NCBI GenBank assembly: GCA_947493575.1
Contig: CANLRQ010000010.1
Coordinates: 1-64,000 of the forward strand
DNA from: an uncultured Marinomonas sp.
GTDB lineage: Bacteria > Pseudomonadota > Gammaproteobacteria > Pseudomonadales > Marinomonadaceae
DNA: 64,000 bases
Direction of reading: 5' to 3'
The notes beneath the pieces were generated by a model. It ran no database searches, was not told where the DNA came from, and saw nothing but the letters and a program-made list of their open reading frames with translations. The translations under genes and the position numbers were made by a program. Below, one piece after another: positions 8,740 to 18,624 of this stretch (positions are counted from its first letter, which is position 1; each line of letters opens with the position of its first letter).

Positions 8740-9534
8740 TCAGTCCTGTTTTTGTGTGAGAGGCTGAGCCCCCATTCTAGAGGATATTTCCACACATGCT
8801 TCTTTGATGCGTTTTTGGAAATGCAGAAAGCGTACTTCATCTATTCTAAAGGCAGGTGCAGTAATACTTAAGGCTGCAATGGGTTCATTTCGATAGTTGA
8901 AGATAGTTGAAGCGGCACACTGAATGCCTTCTTCGTGTTCTTGTAAATCAAGAGAAACACCAGATTCTTTGATTTGAAGGAGGTCTTCTCTTAATTTTTG
9001 TTCGCTATTTAATGTGTTTTGTGTATGTTGAATAAAGCTTTGTGTTGCAATGACATCTTGTAATTGAGCTTCGGGTAAAAATGCCGCCATTGCTTTACCA
9101 ACACCAGTGCAATAAACAGGGCCTTTTTTACCTACCGCAGAGAATAAGCGCAGACTTTTTTGACTTTCTAGTTTATCAATGTAAATAACATCGCCACGAT
9201 CTAAGACAGCTAAGTGAATGGTTTCGCCTGTTTCTTGCCAAAGTTCTTTCATTTGGTCTGCTGCAACATCCCGGATGTCCAGTGTTGACCATGCTTTATG
9301 CGCCAGTTCTAACAATCCATAGCCTGGATGATACAATTGTGATGGTTCATCTAAACGAACTAAGCCTTCATCTGTAAGCGTTGATAGAATTCTATGGGTT
9401 GTAGCTTTTGGTAATTCGGAGCGATCCACTACATCAGCAAATCTAAGTGGTGAATTAGCGCAACACACTTCTTTTAATACGGTAAGTGCTTTACTGAGTG
9501 ACGAACCTCCATTCTTTTGGTTGGCTTCGGTCAT
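8740..9534 (-). CDS. IclR-family regulator of the galactoside island
   Basis: 264-residue transcription factor. The winged helix-turn-helix covers about residues 12-75 ([12 protein letters not shown], then [18 protein letters not shown]). The IclR effector domain follows, with [26 protein letters not shown] and [19 protein letters not shown]. It is divergent from the permease, glycosidase and galactonate genes and co-directional with their ATPase. This suggests it controls both directions, probably by sensing a galactose-derived acid or sugar. The shared box at 9687-9701 and 20673-20687 is its likely binding site. Ligand and sign of regulation are not visible. Confidence 0.9.
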   Translation of the reverse strand: MTEANQKNGGSSLSKALTVLKEVCCANSPLRFADVVDRSELPKATTHRILSTLTDEGLVRLDEPSQLYHPGYGLLELAHKAWSTLDIRDVAADQMKELWQETGETIHLAVLDRGDVIYIDKLESQKSLRLFSAVGKKGPVYCTGVGKAMAAFLPEAQLQDVIATQSFIQHTQNTLNSEQKLREDLLQIKESGVSLDLQEHEEGIQCAASTIFNYRNEPIAALSITAPAFRIDEVRFLHFQKRIKEACVEISSRMGAQPLTQKQD

Positions 9535-9676
9535 GTACGTCTCCTATTTTTCGCTGTCTGATAAAGTTGAGTGCTATTTTCTCATGCATAAGTAGAAAAT
9601 ACATAAGAGATGTGGTCGCACAATAAACAAAAAACCTTTAAAAGAAGCGATTAGCAAATTTGTTATTTTTTATTTG

Positions 9677-9706
9677 TTGCAAAAAATGAAACTATGTTCC
9701 ATTATT
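9677..9706 (+). promoter_or_regulatory. Galactoside operon promoter with IclR-type box
   Basis: A -35-like TTGCAA (9677-9682) and a weak -10 CATTAT (9700-9705) are 17 bases apart. TGAAACTATGTTCCA at 9687-9701 fills the spacer and touches the -10. It is an imperfect palindrome of the form TGRAAC-N3-GTTYCA, and recurs with one change at 20673-20687. Its position suggests repression when bound. Confidence 0.6.
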
Positions 9707-9779
9707 TTATAGTCTGAGGTGCCTGTCAAGCTGGACAGGCATTTAAATAAAACTAATAAGAATAAGAGGTGGTAGGGCC

Positions 9780-10655
9780 ATGCAGAAACTGCATAGCAAA
9801 CAGCAACAATGGATGCCGATGCTCTTTTTAGCACCAGCAGTGATCATGTTTGCTGTTTATGTCATTCTGCCCATCGTGCAGAGTATTATGCTCAGCTTTT
9901 ACGAATGGGACGGGTTGGGAGAGAAAACGTTTATTGGTTTAGGTAACTACATTGAGTTATTTAGCGATGAACAGTTTTGGACGTCATTGAAAAATAACGT
10001 CTACTGGATGGTTTTTTACATGCTTGCACCGCCTTTGGGTTTAGCGATTGCATTGTTTTTGAATCAAAAAGTAATGGGCATCCGATTTGTTAAGTCGATG
10101 TTTTTCTTTCCTTTTGTTATTTCTCAAGTTGTTATCGGTCTAGTTTTTTCTTGGTTCTATGATCCTACTTATGGTTTGTTCAATATTGTTTGGACAGGTA
10201 TGGGCTTTGAACCTGTTGCCATTCTTTCAGATGAGAATTGGGTGACTTTTGGTATCATTGCAGCAGGTCTTTGGCCACAAATTGCCTATTGCATGATCTT
10301 ATATCTCACAGGCTTAAATAACTTAAGCCCTGACCAAATTGAGGCAGCTCGTTTGGATGGCGCGCATGGCTGGAAAATGCTTTGGCATGTTATTTTACCT
10401 CAACTTCGACCAGCTACTTTTATTGCGATTGTTGTAACAGTTATTGGTGCATTACGAAGCTTCGACTTAGTAGCAACAATGACGGGAGGTGGGCCGTTCG
10501 GTAGCTCAAACGTATTAGCGTATTTCATGTATGAACAATCTATCTTTAACTATCGCGCGGGTTACGGTGCTGCGATTGCGACTGTATTGTTCTTAATTAT
10601 GGATATTTACATAGCCTACTTCTTGTGGCGCATGCTGAAGAGTGAGAAAGCCTAA
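9780..10655 (+). CDS. Sugar ABC permease, MalF/UgpA type
   Basis: 291-residue inner-membrane permease with six hydrophobic segments, the first at LFLAPAVIMFAVYVILPIV. The cytoplasmic EAA loop that docks on the ATPase is visible as EAARLDGAHGWKMLWHVILP near residue 190. It belongs to the CUT1 importers for di- and oligosaccharides or glycosides. AGGTGG precedes the ATG. Its stop codon overlaps the next start as TAATG, so the two permeases are coupled. Context points to galactosides as substrate. Confidence 0.93.
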   Translation: MQKLHSKQQQWMPMLFLAPAVIMFAVYVILPIVQSIMLSFYEWDGLGEKTFIGLGNYIELFSDEQFWTSLKNNVYWMVFYMLAPPLGLAIALFLNQKVMGIRFVKSMFFFPFVISQVVIGLVFSWFYDPTYGLFNIVWTGMGFEPVAILSDENWVTFGIIAAGLWPQIAYCMILYLTGLNNLSPDQIEAARLDGAHGWKMLWHVILPQLRPATFIAIVVTVIGALRSFDLVATMTGGGPFGSSNVLAYFMYEQSIFNYRAGYGAAIATVLFLIMDIYIAYFLWRMLKSEKA

Positions 10656-11506
10656 TGTTTCCTACACCTATTGAAAAATTATCACCTTCGGTAAATATTA
10701 GTTACCGGGTTGCTATCTGGATTGCTTTGTTATTGTGGTTATTACCTATGGCTGCGGTATTGTTAACGTCTGCACGTTCTGTTGCAGACATCAATGCTGG
10801 TAACTATTGGGGAATACCAAGCGAGTGGATGATTATTGAAAACTACGTTCAAGTTTTCCAAGCGACACCAATGGCGAAGTATTTAATGAACTCAATTCTG
10901 ATTACCCTTCCAGCTGTTGCCGGTGCGGTTGCTTTCTCAACATTAGCCGGGTATTCCTTAGCAAAATTTAAGTTCAAAGGTTCAATCGCTTTATTTGCAA
11001 CTTTTATTGCAGGTAACTTTGTACCGTTTCAAATCTTGATGATTCCTGTTCGTGATTTAACGATTGATATGGGGTTGTATGACTCTGCAACAGGCTTGAT
11101 TCTTTTCCATGTTGCGTTTCAAACAGGTTTTTGTACCTTGTTTATGCGTAACTTTATTGTTGCTCTTCCAGATGAGTTGATCGAAGCAGCTCGTGTAGAA
11201 GGTGTCAGTGAGTGGAAAATTTTCTGGTATGTCGTGCTACCTTTGGTACGCCCTGCACTTGCAGCATTATCTGTATTGATCTTCACCTTTATTTGGAATG
11301 ACTATTTCTGGGCTCTTGTATTAGTACAAAGTGATGAAGTTCGTCCTATCACAGCGGGTATCAGTGCGCTTAAAGGGCAGTGGTTAGCATCTTGGCAATT
11401 AATTTCCGCAGGCTCTATTGTCGCGGCATTACCGCCAGTTGTTCTTTTCTTTGCAATGCAAAAACACTTTATCGCCGGCCTAACGCTTGGCGCGACTAAG
11501 GGGTAA
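10655..11506 (+). CDS. Sugar ABC permease, MalG/UgpE type
   Basis: 283-residue partner permease with six membrane segments and the EAA loop EAARVEGVSEWKIFWYVVLP near residue 180. The sequence MRNFIVALPDELIEAARVEG is typical of MalG-like proteins. It overlaps the upstream permease by one base and ends 6 bases before the alpha-galactosidase gene. With the upstream permease it forms the heterodimeric channel of the predicted galactoside importer. Confidence 0.93.
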   Translation: MFPTPIEKLSPSVNISYRVAIWIALLLWLLPMAAVLLTSARSVADINAGNYWGIPSEWMIIENYVQVFQATPMAKYLMNSILITLPAVAGAVAFSTLAGYSLAKFKFKGSIALFATFIAGNFVPFQILMIPVRDLTIDMGLYDSATGLILFHVAFQTGFCTLFMRNFIVALPDELIEAARVEGVSEWKIFWYVVLPLVRPALAALSVLIFTFIWNDYFWALVLVQSDEVRPITAGISALKGQWLASWQLISAGSIVAALPPVVLFFAMQKHFIAGLTLGATKG

Positions 11507-11512
11507 TAACGA

Positions 11513-13654
11513 ATGGCGGTATTGGCAAATACTGATTTTTATCGTCAGGATAATGCTGGCAAAACGCTCTTATTGGCATGTCCTGAAAAAGGTGCACCTG
11601 AGTTGGTGTATTTTGGTAATGTGTTGCCAGTAGATACAGATGCGTCGCATCTGTATCTTGCTTTACAAGCAGGTGTTCCACAAGCCATGCTTGAACATCC
11701 ACCTAGACTTAGCTTGCTTCCTGAAGCTGGGCGAGGGTGGTTACAATCACCAGCAGTAGAAGTAAATGCTGTTGATAGACCTGCTTGGTCCGTTGTTTGG
11801 TTATTGCAAAATGTTATTCAAGATGACAATGGGTTGCAGATTAACTTGTGTGACCCAGTTGCTGAATTATCTATCAGTTTGAATATAGCTTTACTGAATT
11901 CAGGTGTACTGTCTCAAAAAATCACTTTGACCAATATTGGTAAAGAGGCCGTAGAAGTTCAGCGGTTAGCTTGTACTTTACCTGTGCCTGAGCATTTCAC
12001 TGAGCGTATGGGTTTTTATGGCCGTTGGTGTCAAGAATTTCAACAAGAACGTTCTACTTGGCAGACGACCTGGTTACAAGAAAACCGTCATGGTCGTAAT
12101 TCCCATGGGAATTTTCCAAGTATTATTGTAGGCCAAGAAGGATTTGGCGAACAACATGGTGATGTTATTGGAGCACATTTTGCGTGGTCTGGTAATCATA
12201 GATTAAAAGCAGATTATACAATTAATGGCGATCGCTACTTGCAAGCGGAAGTCTTATATTTACCCGGTGAATTATCTTTAGCGTCGGGTGAAACTATTGA
12301 AACACCTGAGCTTTTGGCTTGTGTGAGTACGCAAGGTTTGAACCTTATGAGCCAAGCGTTCCATGACGAAGCGAGAGCACGTCTAAAATTAACAAAACCA
12401 CGCCCAGTTCATTTAAATACATGGGAAGCGTTTTATTTTGACCATGATATGGATCAGCTGAAAGCGTTAGCTGATGCTGCGGCTGAGGTCGGAGTTGAGC
12501 GTTATATTTTAGATGATGGTTGGTTTAAAGGTCGCGATCATGAACAAGCGGCATTAGGGGATTGGTATGTTGATACGAAAAAATACCCTAACGGATTAAT
12601 GCCTTTAATTCAACATGTGAAAGATTTGGGCATGGAGTTTGGTTTATGGTTTGAACCTGAAATGGTCAATCCTGATTCAGACTTGTTCCGTAATCACCCT
12701 GAATGGGCATTACAGTTACCTCAATATGAGGCTGTGTTAGGTCGATATCAACATATTTTGAACTTAGCTCATCCAGATGCATACGCTTATATCCGCGAGC
12801 GTTTATTTAGCCTTTTGGAAGAATACCCAATTGATTATATTAAATGGGATATGAATCGAGATTACACTCAGCCGGGTGGAGAGCTGCGACCAGAAGCTTA
12901 TTTACAAGTACAAGCCTTGTATCGCTTATTTGGTGAATTAAATGCGGCTTTCCCAGGGGTAGAAATAGAAAGCTGTTCCTCTGGCGGTGCTCGTGTTGAC
13001 TTTGGTATTTTGAATTATACGAAGCGTTTTTGGGCTTCTGATTGCAACGATGCTTTAGAGCGACATAGCATACAACGTGGCTTTAGTTATTTTTTCCCTC
13101 CAGAAGTAATGGGCTCTCATATCGGCCCAGATAAAAGTCATACGACAAGTCGTGTTCACGATGTAGTGTTTCGTGCAGGCACTGCCATGCTAGGGCACCT
13201 CGGCATTGAATGGAATCTATTGGATGCGAACGAAGAACAAAAAGCAACTGTAAAGCGTTGGTTATCTCATTATAAACAGCAACGAAACATTATGCATACA
13301 GGACGTAATTGGCGTTTACCGAGTGCCGATGGCCGTTCTCAAACTCAATGGGCTTTAAGTGATGATGGTCTATCGGGCTTTGCTGTGTATGCTCAATTAA
13401 CTGTCCCAAAGCAAGCTCATCCGTTGCCGATGCGTCTGCCTAATTTGATTGCTGACCAGTTGTATCGAGTAGAAGTTTTAGAATCAAGCGAAATAGGTAG
13501 TCATCTAATGAAAACCTGCCCTGCTTGGTGGAACAAAGAGCTTATCTTGAACGGGGCGACATTAAGTCAAATTGGCCTTAAATTACCGATCCTTGACCCA
13601 GAGGCTTTGATTTTAATAGCTGTCACTGCTGTGACGACTACGGAGATAAACTAA
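11513..13654 (+). CDS. Alpha-galactosidase, GH36
   Basis: 713-residue glycoside hydrolase of family 36 that releases galactose from alpha-galactosides. The N-terminal beta-supersandwich is followed by a TIM barrel with DDGWFKGRD, GLWFEPEMV and the catalytic nucleophile D446 in YIKWDMNRD. SCSSGGARVD lies before the acid/base D510 in WASDCNDALER. Length fits bacterial GH36. There is no signal peptide, so it works in the cytoplasm after ABC uptake. The next gene starts on the base directly after its stop codon. Raffinose-type sugars or galactosylglycerol (floridoside) are plausible substrates, but this is inference. Confidence 0.94.
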   Translation: MAVLANTDFYRQDNAGKTLLLACPEKGAPELVYFGNVLPVDTDASHLYLALQAGVPQAMLEHPPRLSLLPEAGRGWLQSPAVEVNAVDRPAWSVVWLLQNVIQDDNGLQINLCDPVAELSISLNIALLNSGVLSQKITLTNIGKEAVEVQRLACTLPVPEHFTERMGFYGRWCQEFQQERSTWQTTWLQENRHGRNSHGNFPSIIVGQEGFGEQHGDVIGAHFAWSGNHRLKADYTINGDRYLQAEVLYLPGELSLASGETIETPELLACVSTQGLNLMSQAFHDEARARLKLTKPRPVHLNTWEAFYFDHDMDQLKALADAAAEVGVERYILDDGWFKGRDHEQAALGDWYVDTKKYPNGLMPLIQHVKDLGMEFGLWFEPEMVNPDSDLFRNHPEWALQLPQYEAVLGRYQHILNLAHPDAYAYIRERLFSLLEEYPIDYIKWDMNRDYTQPGGELRPEAYLQVQALYRLFGELNAAFPGVEIESCSSGGARVDFGILNYTKRFWASDCNDALERHSIQRGFSYFFPPEVMGSHIGPDKSHTTSRVHDVVFRAGTAMLGHLGIEWNLLDANEEQKATVKRWLSHYKQQRNIMHTGRNWRLPSADGRSQTQWALSDDGLSGFAVYAQLTVPKQAHPLPMRLPNLIADQLYRVEVLESSEIGSHLMKTCPAWWNKELILNGATLSQIGLKLPILDPEALILIAVTAVTTTEIN

Positions 13655-15391
13655 ATGACTGATCCAAAAGATAAAAACAAGAAAGTATTACGTAGCCAGC
13701 AATGGTACGGAAAATTAGATAAAGATGGATTTATACACCGTAGTTGGATGAAGAACCAAGGTTACCCAGATCACAGTTTTGATGGTCGACCTATTATAGG
13801 GATATGTAACTCTTGGAGTGAGTTAACACCTTGTAATGCACATCTGAGGGAATTGGCTGAATATGTAAAACGAGGTGTATGGGAAGCCGGTGGTGTGCCA
13901 TTAGAATTCCCTGTTATGTCCCTTGGTGAAACTCAAATGAAGCCAACGGCAATGCTGTTTCGTAACTTAATGAGTATGGATGTAGAAGAATCCATGCGAG
14001 CTTATGGAATGGATGGTGTGGTGCTTTTAGGTGGTTGTGATAAAACAACACCTGCTCAACTGATGGGCGCTTGTTCTGTTGACTTGCCAACTATCGTTGT
14101 ATCTTCAGGTCCAATGTTAAATGGTAAATACCGTGGTAAAGACATTGGTTCTGGAACGGACGTTTGGAAATTCAGTGAAGCAGTTCGTGGTGGCAAAATG
14201 AGCCTTGACGAATTTATGCGTGCTGAATCTGGTATGTCCCGTTCACGCGGTACTTGTATGACAATGGGAACTGCTTCCACTATGGCGTGTCTTGTTGAAG
14301 CTCTAGGTATGTCGCTACCTGAAAATGGTACATTGCCAGCTGTTGATGCTCGACGTCAAACATTAGCGCATCTGACTGGATCGCGTATTGTTGAAATGGT
14401 AAAAGAAGACCTTAAACCGTCAGATATTTTGACAAAATCGGCCTTCGAAAATGCAATTCGTGCGAATGCGGCAATCGGCGGGTCAACCAATGCTGTGGTG
14501 CATTTATTGGCTATTGCTGGTCGTATTGGCGTTGATTTGACATTAGAAGACTGGGATAAAATTGGTGCCGAAGTGCCATGCCTAGTTGATTTAATGCCAT
14601 CTGGACGATTCTTAATGGAAGACTTTCATTATGCCGGAGGCTTTCCTGCGTTAATCCAGCGTTTAAGTCATGTGTTTGATATGACGGTAAATACTGTTCT
14701 AGGTGATAGCTTAGGTACAGTAACTGATGGCGCTGAATGCTTTAATGAAGAGGTTATTCGCCCATTAGACAAACCTTTGCGTGAAAATGCTGGTATTGCT
14801 GTATTGCGTGGTAATTTATCACCTCAAGGCGCAATCATTAAGCCGAGTGCAGCAACCGCGGAATTATTGCAACATACAGGCAAGGCAGTTGTTTTTGAAA
14901 ATATAGAAGATTATAAAGCGCGTATCGATACCGCCGAGCTTGATGTAGATAAAGATTCAATTCTGGTGTTGAAAGGATGTGGACCAAAAGGTTATCCAGG
15001 AATGCCAGAAGTCGGCAATATGGCGCTACCGAGTAAGTTATTAGAGCAAGGTGTGACGGATATGGTTCGCATCAGTGATGCTCGAATGAGTGGTACTGCT
15101 TTTGGTACAGTCGTTTTACACGTCTCTCCTGAGTCCACTGTTGGTGGCCCATTGGCGCTTGTTCAGAGTGGTGATGAAATTACCCTTGATGTGAATGGCA
15201 GAGGTTTGCATTTGCATATTACGGATGAAGAAATGGCCCGTCGTAAGGAAGCTTGGATTCCTGAAGAAAGCGAATACAAACGTGGTTATGCAAAATTATA
15301 TATTGATCATGTAATGCAAGCTGATGAAGGTGCTGATCTAGATTTCTTAGTAGGTAGCAGTGGATCCACGGTTAAAAGGGAGTCTCACTAA
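13655..15391 (+). CDS. Sugar-acid dehydratase, IlvD/Edd family
   Basis: 578-residue Fe-S dehydratase. The three cluster cysteines are C60 (ELTPCNAH), C128 (GGCDKTT) and C201 (SRGTCMTMG), almost the same positions as in characterised L-arabinonate dehydratases, which also take D-galactonate and D-fuconate. K129 is the usual carbamylated, Mg-binding lysine. In this operon it should convert D-galactonate to 2-keto-3-deoxygalactonate, replacing the enolase-type DgoD of E. coli. It abuts the alpha-galactosidase gene and its stop overlaps the next start (TAATG). Confidence 0.88.
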   Translation: MTDPKDKNKKVLRSQQWYGKLDKDGFIHRSWMKNQGYPDHSFDGRPIIGICNSWSELTPCNAHLRELAEYVKRGVWEAGGVPLEFPVMSLGETQMKPTAMLFRNLMSMDVEESMRAYGMDGVVLLGGCDKTTPAQLMGACSVDLPTIVVSSGPMLNGKYRGKDIGSGTDVWKFSEAVRGGKMSLDEFMRAESGMSRSRGTCMTMGTASTMACLVEALGMSLPENGTLPAVDARRQTLAHLTGSRIVEMVKEDLKPSDILTKSAFENAIRANAAIGGSTNAVVHLLAIAGRIGVDLTLEDWDKIGAEVPCLVDLMPSGRFLMEDFHYAGGFPALIQRLSHVFDMTVNTVLGDSLGTVTDGAECFNEEVIRPLDKPLRENAGIAVLRGNLSPQGAIIKPSAATAELLQHTGKAVVFENIEDYKARIDTAELDVDKDSILVLKGCGPKGYPGMPEVGNMALPSKLLEQGVTDMVRISDARMSGTAFGTVVLHVSPESTVGGPLALVQSGDEITLDVNGRGLHLHITDEEMARRKEAWIPEESEYKRGYAKLYIDHVMQADEGADLDFLVGSSGSTVKRESH

Positions 15392-16152
15392 TGACTGATA
15401 CAGTTTACCCTAGTCTTGCTGGTCGTCATGCCCTTGTGAGCGGCGGTGCATCAGGTATTGGTGAAGCTCTTGTTCGTTCTTTGGCTCAACAAGGCTGTTT
15501 AGTTAGCTTTTTTGATATAGATAAAGAGGCGGGTGAAGCGTTAACAAATGAGTTAATCCAATCTGGTTTGAAAGCACAGTTTAGCTATGTGGATCTAACA
15601 AATATTGAGCTATTGCAGGCAGAAATTCACAATCGAATAGCGGCATGGGGAGCCATTCGAATATTAGTTAATAACGCCGCTAATGATCATAGGCATACAT
15701 TAGCTAGTATGACTCCAGAGCAATTTGACTCTTGTATGTCTGTTAACCTTAAGCATCATGTTTTTGCTGCTCAGACTGTTGCTCCTGGAATGGCTGAAGC
15801 CGGTGGTGGCAGCATTATCAATATGAGTTCTAATTCTTGGATTCTTGGGCTTGAAGGCTACCCTGGTTATGTTACTGCAAAAGCGGGTATCTCAGGTCTA
15901 ACAAAAGCGTTAGCGCGTGAATTGGGGCGAAATAAAATTCGTGTCAATACTGTTTTGCCCGGTTGGGTCATGACAGAGAAGCAAAAACAATTGTGGTTAA
16001 CGCCGGAAGCAGAGGCTGAGCTTATGGTTCAACAAGCGTTGAAAGAGAAAATGGAACCTTCGGACGTTGCTGATTTGGTGTTGTTTTTAGGTTCTGATGA
16101 TAGTCGTATGATGACAGGGCAAAACTTAATTGTTGATGGAGGGAGAGTTTAA
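15391..16152 (+). CDS. SDR sugar dehydrogenase, likely galactose 1-dehydrogenase
   Basis: 253-residue short-chain dehydrogenase. The nucleotide-binding loop is GGASGIG (18-24), then NNAAN (94-98), a serine pair at 146-147 and the catalytic Y160/K164 in YVTAK. The C-terminal VDGG ends the fold. It resembles SDR enzymes that oxidise D-galactose or L-arabinose at C1. In this operon it would form galactonolactone, feeding the lactonase at 17751. It overlaps its neighbours by one base on each side. The exact substrate and cofactor (NAD or NADP) are not settled by sequence. Confidence 0.85.
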   Translation: MTDTVYPSLAGRHALVSGGASGIGEALVRSLAQQGCLVSFFDIDKEAGEALTNELIQSGLKAQFSYVDLTNIELLQAEIHNRIAAWGAIRILVNNAANDHRHTLASMTPEQFDSCMSVNLKHHVFAAQTVAPGMAEAGGGSIINMSSNSWILGLEGYPGYVTAKAGISGLTKALARELGRNKIRVNTVLPGWVMTEKQKQLWLTPEAEAELMVQQALKEKMEPSDVADLVLFLGSDDSRMMTGQNLIVDGGRV

Positions 16153-17120
16153 TGAGTGATTCTCAAAAAAGTGACCTTCCTTTGTTTGTTGCAGTAGATT
16201 GGGGTACAACGAACTTACGTGCTTTTTTAGTTGATTCTAATGGCCAAATACTAGAGCAAAAGAAAAGCGATCGTGGCATGCTTCGCCTACAAAAGAGCGA
16301 ATTTGAAGAAGTTCTTAAAAACCTATTAGGCAGCTGGTTGAGGGCTGATCTTCCTGTATATATGGCCGGTATGGTTGGCAGTAAAGGGGGGTGGCAAGAG
16401 GTTGCTTATCAAACTTGCCCTGTTTCATTACCTTCTCTTGCGGAGCATTTGCATTGGCTAACAACGAGTTTGCCGTGCCCTGTTGCAATTGTACCTGGAC
16501 TTCAAGGATTAGGCGTTCATGGATATCACGATGTGATTCGTGGAGAAGAGACTCAATTGTTAGGTGCTTTAGATTGGCTTCAGTCACAGAATAGAAGAGA
16601 TGAAAACCCTTTGTGTTGTATGCCTGGAACTCATTGTAAATGGGTTCAAATAGAAAGTAGTGAAATTCGACACTTTTCTACTACTTTTTCTGGTGAAATT
16701 TTTGCTCGTCTCAATGATGGGTCTAGTTTAGTTAAAGGGCTGCCTGTTTCAGATGCATTAAACAAAGATGCATTTAATAAGGGGTTGCAGGTTAGCCAAC
16801 AAAAAGGCGGCTTTTTACATCACCTATTTAGTGTTCGTAGTCGCTTTGTTTGTGGTGAATTAACAGAAGATGAAGGGCGTGACTATTTGTCGGGTATCGT
16901 TATTGGGACGGATGTACAAAATATTTTAGAGGCATTGCAGCCTTCGCAAACATCCGTTCTTTTAATTGGTAGTAATAATTTAAGTGAACGATATGCACTG
17001 GCGCTTGCATATCATGGGTTAAAAAGTGAATTCTTAGATGCAGGTGAAGCCAGTATTCGTGGTTTGAAATACCTAGCAGCCAATCAACAACAGTTACCTT
17101 TAACGGGAGTCGCAAATTAA
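16152..17120 (+). CDS. dgoK: 2-dehydro-3-deoxygalactonokinase
   Basis: 322-residue kinase that phosphorylates 2-keto-3-deoxygalactonate at C6. The N terminus has the phosphate-binding strand VAVDWGTTNLRAF (13-25) typical of DgoK. MAGMVGSKGGW, GEETQLLG and PGTHCKWV also match the family. Length is normal for a complete enzyme. It overlaps both flanking genes by one base (TAATG type), which implies tight co-translation of the galactonate pathway. Confidence 0.93.
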   Translation: MSDSQKSDLPLFVAVDWGTTNLRAFLVDSNGQILEQKKSDRGMLRLQKSEFEEVLKNLLGSWLRADLPVYMAGMVGSKGGWQEVAYQTCPVSLPSLAEHLHWLTTSLPCPVAIVPGLQGLGVHGYHDVIRGEETQLLGALDWLQSQNRRDENPLCCMPGTHCKWVQIESSEIRHFSTTFSGEIFARLNDGSSLVKGLPVSDALNKDAFNKGLQVSQQKGGFLHHLFSVRSRFVCGELTEDEGRDYLSGIVIGTDVQNILEALQPSQTSVLLIGSNNLSERYALALAYHGLKSEFLDAGEASIRGLKYLAANQQQLPLTGVAN

Positions 17121-17758
17121 TGAAACATTCTTTTGATGAAATGATGCAAGAGTTTCCAATGGTTGCCATCATGCGAGGTGTTGAGCCTCATGAAGTTTTA
17201 GATCATGGGCGTGTTTTAATTGAAGCGGGCTTTCGTATGATAGAAGTTCCTTTAAACTCTCCTAATCCTTTTGAAAGCATTCGATTATTGCAAGAAGCTT
17301 ATGGCGATACAACTTTGATTGGTGCTGGTACTGTACTTTCTATGGATCAATTAAAGCAGCTTATTGCAACTGGTGCAGGCTTAATGGTTGCGCCTCACAC
17401 GGATCCAGAAATCATCCGTGCAGCTAAAACGGCAGGTTTATATACTATGCCAGGATTTTTCACTGTCACAGAAGCGTTCGCAGCTATACATGCTGGTGCT
17501 GACGCATTAAAAATCTTCCCAGCAGAGGCTTTACCTTCTTTGAAAGTCATCTCAGCAATGGGTGCTGTGGTTCCTAAAGAAGTGCGGTTGTGCCCAGTTG
17601 GAGGTATTTCTCCTGATAATGTTGGAGACTACCTTGCTGCTGGAGCCCGTGGTTTTGGTTTAGGATCTGCATTATATAAAAAGGGACAGTCGGTCGAACA
17701 AACGATCTTGAATGCCCAAGCATTCGCAGCATCATGGAAAGAGAATAATAATGATTGA
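17120..17758 (+). CDS. dgoA: 2-dehydro-3-deoxy-6-phosphogalactonate aldolase
   Basis: 212-residue class I aldolase that splits KDPGal into pyruvate and D-glyceraldehyde 3-phosphate. The Schiff-base lysine is K131 in GADALKIFPAE, the general base is E42 in MIEVPLNSP, and the phosphate-binding GGISPDNVGDYLAAGA lies near the C terminus. This is the last step of the galactonate route. It overlaps dgoK by one base, and the lactonase start lies within its last codons. Confidence 0.93.
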   Translation: MKHSFDEMMQEFPMVAIMRGVEPHEVLDHGRVLIEAGFRMIEVPLNSPNPFESIRLLQEAYGDTTLIGAGTVLSMDQLKQLIATGAGLMVAPHTDPEIIRAAKTAGLYTMPGFFTVTEAFAAIHAGADALKIFPAEALPSLKVISAMGAVVPKEVRLCPVGGISPDNVGDYLAAGARGFGLGSALYKKGQSVEQTILNAQAFAASWKENNND

Positions 17759-18623
17759 GGCTATTCAAAAAGTCAGTAAACAGCGACACCTTCTTGCTGA
17801 AGGCCCTTTTTGGAGCAAGCCAGATCAATCTTTGTATTGGGTTGATATTCCTGCCTGTCAAGTTTGGAGCTGGAGTCAAGAAACTGGCGAATATAACTCT
17901 TGGACTTTAGCTAAAAAAGTTTCTGCTGTGTTTACTACGCAAAGTGATCGTCTTGCGGTGACGCTTGCTGATGGCGTTGCTTATTTAGATAAAGAAACGG
18001 GCGAATTAGAGTATTTATGTCTATTGGATGAAGACATTCCAACAAATCGTAGTAATGATGCAAAATGTGATTTAGATGGGAATCTTTGGGTTGGCACAAT
18101 GGATGATGCGGAAGAATGTTCTTCTGGTCGACTATGGAAGGTTTATCCAACAGGCAAAACAGAAAAGCAGTTAGATGGAATCGGTATTTCCAATACATTA
18201 GCTTGGGATCTAGAGCGAGGAAGATTCTATTTTGGTGATTCCATGCAAGGCAAAATACATGCATTTCCTTTTCCTGCTTTTGAAGATATTAGGGCACAGA
18301 AAGAATTTATAAAAACACCAGAAGGCATGGGGCCAGACGGATCTGCTATAGACGTTGAAGGCTGCCTTTGGAATGCTCAGTGGGATGGCTCTCGAATTGT
18401 ACGTTATAGCCCCGAAGGTGAGGAGCTACAAGTGATTGACCTCCCTTTTGCAAAACCAACAAGTTGTGCTTTTGGTGGCCCTACTGGTAATACGTTATTT
18501 ATCACTTCTGCAAGTGTGGATATGAGTGAAACAGAATTGAATCAGACGCCATTAGCTGGGCACGTTATTGCTATAGATGTGGCAGTTAAAGGTGCGCCTA
18601 GTCAGGCCTTTTCGGGAGTGTAA
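17751..18623 (+). CDS. SMP-30/gluconolactonase-family lactonase
   Basis: 290-residue six-bladed beta-propeller. The metal site is visible as the glutamate in LLAEGPFW near the start, NDAKCDLDGNLWVGTM and ISNTLAWD. In context it hydrolyses galactono-1,4- or 1,5-lactone to galactonate, linking the dehydrogenase and the dehydratase. I start it at the ATG at 17751, which overlaps the dgoA stop and fits the usual N terminus (MIEAIQK); an in-frame ATG at 17712 would sit deep inside dgoA. One base separates its stop from the GH42 start. No signal peptide, so cytoplasmic. Confidence 0.88.
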   Translation: MIEAIQKVSKQRHLLAEGPFWSKPDQSLYWVDIPACQVWSWSQETGEYNSWTLAKKVSAVFTTQSDRLAVTLADGVAYLDKETGELEYLCLLDEDIPTNRSNDAKCDLDGNLWVGTMDDAEECSSGRLWKVYPTGKTEKQLDGIGISNTLAWDLERGRFYFGDSMQGKIHAFPFPAFEDIRAQKEFIKTPEGMGPDGSAIDVEGCLWNAQWDGSRIVRYSPEGEELQVIDLPFAKPTSCAFGGPTGNTLFITSASVDMSETELNQTPLAGHVIAIDVAVKGAPSQAFSGV

Positions 18624-18624
18624 A